Source of the DNA: UBA6055 sp965203755
GTDB lineage: Bacteria; Chloroflexota; Anaerolineae; Aggregatilineales; Phototrophicaceae
DNA length: 64,000 nucleotides
NCBI GenBank assembly: GCA_965203755.1
Contig: OZ241910.1
Location: 2,356,001-2,420,000, forward strand
Direction of reading: 5' to 3'
A program made the translations under genes and the position numbers. Each line of letters opens with the position of its first letter. Within the stretch, counting starts at the first letter, position 1. This document shows, one piece after another, positions 59,617 through 64,000 of this stretch. The notes below the pieces were generated by a model that saw only the letters and a program-made list of their open reading frames with translations, had not been told where the DNA came from and searched no databases.

Positions 59617-62037
59617 CTACAGCTGGCGCCGGCGCGGCTGATTGCTTTCCAAGCGGGTCAGGATGGCCTGGTTTTTGGCGCGTTCAGGCGCGTCGATCCG
59701 TTCGTCGCGCTGGATTTGCCGCAGACAGCGAATCAGATGGGCTTCAATGGCATACTGGCTTCGCGTGCGCGATTTCAGCCAGCTTTCACCCCAAATTTCG
59801 GCGGCGACGCTGATGCAGTGGAGGGATTGCTCGGATAAACTGCGTTCAAGCTGCGCCGGGAGCAGTTCGTCGATGAGATGCCAGCGCATGTCCTGCCACT
59901 TGCCGGCGGCGATGACGGCGCCGGCGAACAGAATCACATTGCGCCAGCGCGCATAGTCATGGCAGAGCAGAGCAACGATATTGGCCGGGAATGTCCAGCC
60001 TTCGCTGTCAGGCGCTTTTAGGCCTGCTGGCATCTGACACTCGTCATAAAACTCAAGCAGCGCGCAGGCCGCCAGATACTCCTGAATGGTGAGATGAGGA
60101 AAGCGATAGAAGCCCGGCGCATCGGAAACCAGAATCCCGTTGCGCGTGGCGAGATATTCCAACACATCTTCTATGGCGGCGCCTAAGCCCTCCCCCTGTG
60201 TCTGCTGCTGAATCAGTTTGTCCAGCAGCCGGGCGCGGCTGATGATGGTCGGGTAACGTTGAAAACTCTGCTGTTCCGAGTGCAGTTCAAAGGCGATGAG
60301 CTTGAGGGCGGCGCGCATGCGGTCAAGATGAATGCTGGCGAGTTTCTCATGCAGCTGATCGGCTGGCGAAGGGATATTCCAGCGGTCAAGCAGTTCCACG
60401 GTCTGTTCATAGAGTTCGGCGCGCTTGTTGGGCAGCTGTTTGTAGTCTTCGTGAATCAAGGTGAGCAGCGCCAGCATAAGCGGGTGCCGGGCAAGCGGCC
60501 ATAAGGAGCGGTTTTCGCGGATGGTTTTGTTGAGGCTGGCGGCCATCAATGCCGCCTGCTTCATCGCTGCCACGCTGCCGCCCAATACGCTCGGACGCGT
60601 TTTGGCAACATTGACATACCAGCGCTCAATATACGATTTGACCTGATTCCAGGTGAATGGCGCCAGTTCGGCTGACGCAAAGCGGTCTGACAGCCGCCAG
60701 CGCGAATCATGCCGATAGGCATAGGTGCGGCTGGTGACGATAATACGGCAGTTCGGAAAACGGTCAGCCCATTTTTCAATCACCCGCTGCAAGATGATGC
60801 GGTCTTTCGCCTCATAGACCTCATCCAGCCCATCCAGCGCCAGCAGGCTGCCGTGCGTCGGCGCATCGGTCTGCGTCAAATAAGACTCCAGATGCTTCGC
60901 CAGGCTGCCGGTGATATGCTTGATGTAATTTAAGAGGCTTTCTGATGAACTGGCGGCGAGGGACTGTGGAAACAGCCCTTTGGCATTGCAGAAATCTCTC
61001 AAGCTCACATAGATGGGCAGAATGGGCCCATGAATCCACGAAGCGCCCAGCATATCCAATCCCTTGACCTTGTCCTGCCGCTCGGCGCGCGGGTCACAGG
61101 CATAAGCCAGCGCGGTGACGATAAAGCGGCACAAAGAGCTTTTGCCGGTGCCGGCGGCGCCGGTAATGACGATGCGCGGATGAGCCGCGACGACTTCAAA
61201 CACGGATTCGCGCACATAACCCATGTCTTTTTCGATAGCCTGATACCGTCTGGCGTTCAGTTCTTCAATGCCGACCGAATGAAAGGAGCGCTGGTCGCTC
61301 CAAATATCGACCGGGGTGTACAGCCGATGCAGCATGGCTGGAGTATGATGCTGCGAGGCTGGATGAATGGTTGTGGTCGGGATGTTCCATTCCGTCCGCA
61401 GCGCCGCCAGGTAAGCCTTCAACGCTGCCTTGCTGCCAGTGTAATGCTCGGCGACGATATTAACATCCTGACCGGCGAAAATGACGTGGCCGCCAGCAGA
61501 AATCGCGCCAGCCTGTACCCGCACCGCCGAAGGATAATTGCGCTGGCCGCGCATCGCTTCCAGCAGATTCCGCGCGAATTGAATCGCCGTTTCGCCTTGA
61601 TTGGCTGAACCATCAAGGCCGCCCGTGGCCACGATTAACCAATCCAAGCCGATCTGCTCATCGCGGTTCAGTTTTTCGGGCAGAAGTTCTTTGCCGGCAA
61701 GCTCTTCGGCTGTTCTGGCGTAATTTCTGTCTTTATAGATGCCGGTTAGCCGTTTGCTAAGGGCGGCGCAGTATCTGAACTGCCGCAGCAGCTTCCGCAG
61801 AATCGTCAATTTGACAGCTGGACTGGGCATCACCGGGCTAAACACCATCATCACCAGTTTTTGGTAGGGGGATGCCAGCGAGGATTTGTCCGCCTGTTCT
61901 TTGAGATGCGCCCAATTCGTCTGAACATACCGCCGCCACGATGCGGTCGATGCAATCAGCGTCGGGTTGGCTGCGCGCACAGCAGCTACAGTTTTTACCG
62001 CCGGCTGGCGCGGCGGCCGCTGAACGGCTTGAGTCAT
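59617..62037 (-). CDS. NACHT STAND NTPase
   Basis: 806 aa. The N-terminal ~170 residues are helical. A beta motif GHVIFAGQD sits at 183-191. The NACHT core has Walker A GAAGTGKS at 293-300 and Walker B LLALDGLDE at 398-406, with SRTYAYRHD and LTIQEYLAAC further on. The C-terminus (~620-806) is helical with no clear WD40 or LRR repeats. STAND proteins are signal-sensing switches in conflict systems; the trigger and effector are not known. It lies downstream of the beta-motif and FGE genes on the same strand. Confidence 0.88.
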   Translation of the reverse strand: MTQAVQRPPRQPAVKTVAAVRAANPTLIASTASWRRYVQTNWAHLKEQADKSSLASPYQKLVMMVFSPVMPSPAVKLTILRKLLRQFRYCAALSKRLTGIYKDRNYARTAEELAGKELLPEKLNRDEQIGLDWLIVATGGLDGSANQGETAIQFARNLLEAMRGQRNYPSAVRVQAGAISAGGHVIFAGQDVNIVAEHYTGSKAALKAYLAALRTEWNIPTTTIHPASQHHTPAMLHRLYTPVDIWSDQRSFHSVGIEELNARRYQAIEKDMGYVRESVFEVVAAHPRIVITGAAGTGKSSLCRFIVTALAYACDPRAERQDKVKGLDMLGASWIHGPILPIYVSLRDFCNAKGLFPQSLAASSSESLLNYIKHITGSLAKHLESYLTQTDAPTHGSLLALDGLDEVYEAKDRIILQRVIEKWADRFPNCRIIVTSRTYAYRHDSRWRLSDRFASAELAPFTWNQVKSYIERWYVNVAKTRPSVLGGSVAAMKQAALMAASLNKTIRENRSLWPLARHPLMLALLTLIHEDYKQLPNKRAELYEQTVELLDRWNIPSPADQLHEKLASIHLDRMRAALKLIAFELHSEQQSFQRYPTIISRARLLDKLIQQQTQGEGLGAAIEDVLEYLATRNGILVSDAPGFYRFPHLTIQEYLAACALLEFYDECQMPAGLKAPDSEGWTFPANIVALLCHDYARWRNVILFAGAVIAAGKWQDMRWHLIDELLPAQLERSLSEQSLHCISVAAEIWGESWLKSRTRSQYAIEAHLIRCLRQIQRDERIDAPERAKNQAILTRLESNQPRRRQL

Positions 62038-62090
62038 AAGACCATCTCTTGTCGGTTCACTGCCATTGCTTTGCCAAACAGCATTTGCGG

Positions 62091-62615
62091 CTACACTTTC
62101 TTGATAGGCGTATGCCGCTTGACCGCCTCATGGAAGTTGACCGCGACCTCGCCAAAACTGGCAAGAATGGCCCCCACCAGGGGCTGGTCAAACAGGGTGA
62201 GCGCGGCCGCCGTCAAAGCCGGAGAAAAACGCAGCAGCGACTTGGCCGCTCGGATTAAAAGTCGAGGATTAGGCTTTTTCTCGGTGGTTAATTGCTGTTC
62301 AACCGTCTTGAAATCGTGCATGGCGGCTTCGCGCGTGTTACGGTCCAGGCTCTCGCTTTTGATGGTTTCCTCCACTTTTCGGATACATTCCAGCATCATA
62401 TCCAACTCTTGCGGCGTGGTCTCGACGCCGCCGACGGTGATGGTTTGGGTGGTGTGCTGGGCGACGTCGCCGCCGGTTTGAACATTGACCTGTCCATCGC
62501 GCCCGGCAAACACAACATGACCAGTCACAGACAGATGGTCAATTTCGATATGGATATTGCGCGGCTGATAAGGGAAGTCCTCTTCAAAGCTGGGTTCTGT
62601 TGGAGTCATGGTCAT
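62091..62615 (-). CDS. Beta-motif adaptor-like protein of the NACHT cluster
   Basis: 174 aa. GHVVFAGRD at residues 32-40 matches the GHVIFAGQD stretch of the adjacent NACHT protein. A Gly/Thr-rich beta region follows, then charged helices (~70-125) and a hydrophobic C-terminal helix (~130-160). Proteins with such short beta motifs accompany STAND systems, and I infer an adaptor role. Starts at 62627, 62615 and 62609 are in frame; 62615 has the best GGA spacing. 17 or more bases from the FGE gene. Confidence 0.7.
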   Translation of the reverse strand: MTMTPTEPSFEEDFPYQPRNIHIEIDHLSVTGHVVFAGRDGQVNVQTGGDVAQHTTQTITVGGVETTPQELDMMLECIRKVEETIKSESLDRNTREAAMHDFKTVEQQLTTEKKPNPRLLIRAAKSLLRFSPALTAAALTLFDQPLVGAILASFGEVAVNFHEAVKRHTPIKKV

Positions 62616-62644
62616 TTGTTCCTTCATACGTTTCTATATCCAAT

Positions 62645-64000
62645 TTATGTCAGACCAACCAGGCGAATGCCGATGGACGAATAGCGCACGCGCGGGTCAA
62701 GGTAATAGCGAAAGGAGGTTTGCACGCGGTCGCAGGTGCTGACGAAGCTGCCCCCGGCGACGGCGCGGCGGAAATCGCGGCCTTCGTCACTGGCGGCGGT
62801 ATTCATTGTCCATTCCCAGATATTACCAGCCATGTCATAAACGCCGTAAGGGCTGACCCCTTTGGGGTATCGATTCACCGGAGTGGTCATCTTGAGGCCG
62901 CTTTCGCGAGTGTTGCAATGTTCCTCGTGATAGTCATCCCCCCAGGGAAAATAGCGGTCATCATCCCCTTTGGCGGCGCGCTGCCATTGGGCAACCGTCG
63001 GCAAGGTGATTTTCATCTTCAAGCGGCTGCTAAGCCAGTTGGCGAAAGCCATGGATTCATACCAGTTGACATTTTCGCGCGGGCGCTCATCCCCCGAAAA
63101 GCGCGATCTGCCAACCCCCTTGCCCAGCTTGAACCAGCGTATGGCATGTTCCGAAAATTTCCACCAGCGCGGATTCTTGTAGCCATCCGCGGCCTTTGCG
63201 AAAATATCGAATTGGGCATTGGTCACGGGAAACATACTCATCACAAAATTATCGACCTGTACCGTAATCTCGCCAAAATCCTCATCAGCCCCCTCAATGC
63301 TGGAGATGGTCACATTGCCATAAGGAATATCACACCATTGCAGCATCGGCAGGATTTCCTTCGCCATTAACGCATCGGCGGCCCTTCGTTTGCCATTAGG
63401 ATTGCCGGCGCCGCTGTTTTCGGCTTGGCTGCTAACATCATCCGTCTTGCTGCCGCTGGCGATATGCTCGGGCTTGCTGTGATTGCCGCTGCCGACGGCG
63501 GCAGTCTGGCTGGATTCACAGTATCGCCGCAAGCCGCGCGGATCATAGCTGCCGAACGCTTTGGTAAATTCGGCAAAAGCCTCACAGGCAAGCTGGCGGG
63601 TGCTTTCAAAGGCAAAAAGCGCGGCGATATGCTGATATTCGCGCTGGGCTTCCCGGTGCTGTGTCTGCTCGGCGACGGCTGATTCAGCCATCCGCAGCAG
63701 TTTATCCAGCTTGACGAATCTTGACTGATAGCCGCTCGCCTGCGCCTGTTTGAGCAACAAAACCGCATTGTCAAAATCGCCTTTTTCCAGCGCCCGCGCG
63801 GCGCCGCTGATTAAATCAACCGGATTCGAGAAAACCGCCGGATTATGAGCATCCTTCGGCTGGGTTTCCGCCGTCTTCGCCGGCGACGAAGCCTTTTGAC
63901 GCTCAACCAGCAGTATCGAATTCAATAACTGCGCCACGTTTTCTACCGTCAAATTATCCGCCAAATCGACATATTGCCAGTCTTTCATCTCGGCCGGCAG
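62645..64000 (-). CDS. FGE/SUMF-domain protein, N-terminus (likely TIR) beyond the right edge
   Basis: At least 451 codons with no start in frame before the edge. The first residues (LPAEMKDWQYVDLADN) look like the end of a TIR domain. A helical middle (~65-200) follows, then an FGE/SUMF sulfatase-modifying-type domain (~235-451) with MFPVTNAQF, LPTVAQWQRAAKGDDD, AGNIWEWTMN and GGSFVSTC. Only one Cys is near the active-site position, so formylglycine activity is doubtful and the domain may be for recognition. First gene of a minus-strand cluster with the beta-motif and NACHT genes. Confidence 0.8.
   Translation of the reverse strand: MPAEMKDWQYVDLADNLTVENVAQLLNSILLVERQKASSPAKTAETQPKDAHNPAVFSNPVDLISGAARALEKGDFDNAVLLLKQAQASGYQSRFVKLDKLLRMAESAVAEQTQHREAQREYQHIAALFAFESTRQLACEAFAEFTKAFGSYDPRGLRRYCESSQTAAVGSGNHSKPEHIASGSKTDDVSSQAENSGAGNPNGKRRAADALMAKEILPMLQWCDIPYGNVTISSIEGADEDFGEITVQVDNFVMSMFPVTNAQFDIFAKAADGYKNPRWWKFSEHAIRWFKLGKGVGRSRFSGDERPRENVNWYESMAFANWLSSRLKMKITLPTVAQWQRAAKGDDDRYFPWGDDYHEEHCNTRESGLKMTTPVNRYPKGVSPYGVYDMAGNIWEWTMNTAASDEGRDFRRAVAGGSFVSTCDRVQTSFRYYLDPRVRYSSIGIRLVGLT

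Noticed and set aside
1..64000. CRISPR array, transposase, integrase or phage structural genes
   Set aside because: None is visible on either strand; the AT-richer stretches hold no recombinase and I saw no flanking direct repeats or tRNA-end duplications.

Overview
The window looks like part of a Chloroflexota chromosome, most likely class Anaerolineae. This is inferred from protein families and architectures: bacterial-SH3 proteins with Pro/Thr linkers, FGE/SUMF and NACHT proteins, GT-C membrane glycosyltransferases, a DUF4139 protein, E. coli-type PurB and orphan DGQHR proteins. No rRNA or marker gene fixes it. Most genes are GC-rich. Three stretches (about 9.5-12.7 kb, 17.3-18.6 kb and 26.3-27.3 kb) are visibly AT-richer and look acquired. 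No intergenic gap exceeds 300 bases, and I see no insertion sequence, prophage or CRISPR array.

Layout. 1-9.5 kb: a truncated TPR gene, metY, a Bles03-like protein, an exported PQQ-type sugar dehydrogenase, pcm, an MscS channel and a large GT-C-like membrane protein. 9.5-12.7 kb: an AT-richer pair, namely a GreA-like domain on a long unknown N-terminus and a DGQHR (DndB-like) protein. 12.7-17.2 kb: a glycosyltransferase behind a pyruvate (2-oxoacid) dehydrogenase operon E1alpha-E1beta-E2. 17.4-18.6 kb: a second DGQHR gene. 18.6-24.9 kb: a GlsB-like membrane protein, ppk1, a tail-anchored coiled coil, a DUF4139 protein and an exported triple-repeat protein. 24.9-27.3 kb: two GIY-YIG-like/transmembrane/SH3 fusions. 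27.4-30.5 kb: xth, a PIN/ImmA toxin-antitoxin-like pair and a cyclophilin. 30.5-37 kb: O-antigen ligase, selA, an M24 peptidase, a TPR protein and a NUDIX hydrolase. 37-49 kb: tRNA-Leu(CAA), a cobalamin adenosyltransferase, a GT-C protein, an FmdB zinc ribbon, an Nfu-N-like protein, aguA, purB, iolD-iolE, ugd and an acyl-CoA synthetase. 49-59.5 kb: two M50B-like paralogs (one lacking the metal site), a Rieske oxygenase remnant, a flippase-like protein, a Trm112 protein, clpB, manA, a duplicated coiled-coil membrane protein and a second PQQ-type dehydrogenase. 59.6-64 kb: a NACHT / beta-motif protein / TIR(?)-FGE conflict cluster that runs off the right edge.

The housekeeping genes cover carbon entry (PDH, iolDE, sugar dehydrogenases), surface glycans (ugd, manA, O-antigen ligase, GT-C and CgeB-type transferases, flippase-like protein) and stress (clpB, ppk1, pcm, MscS). 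The most novel material is: the GreA-like fusion in which both catalytic tip acids are lysine; the two orphan DGQHR genes that bracket the PDH operon; the membrane-anchored GIY-YIG-like/SH3 pair; an exported protein with three exact C-x28-C-P units; the M50B active/inactive pair; and the NACHT/TIR-FGE cluster with a shared GHV-x-FAG-x-D motif. Several promoters use an extended -10 of the form TGTTATnnT.
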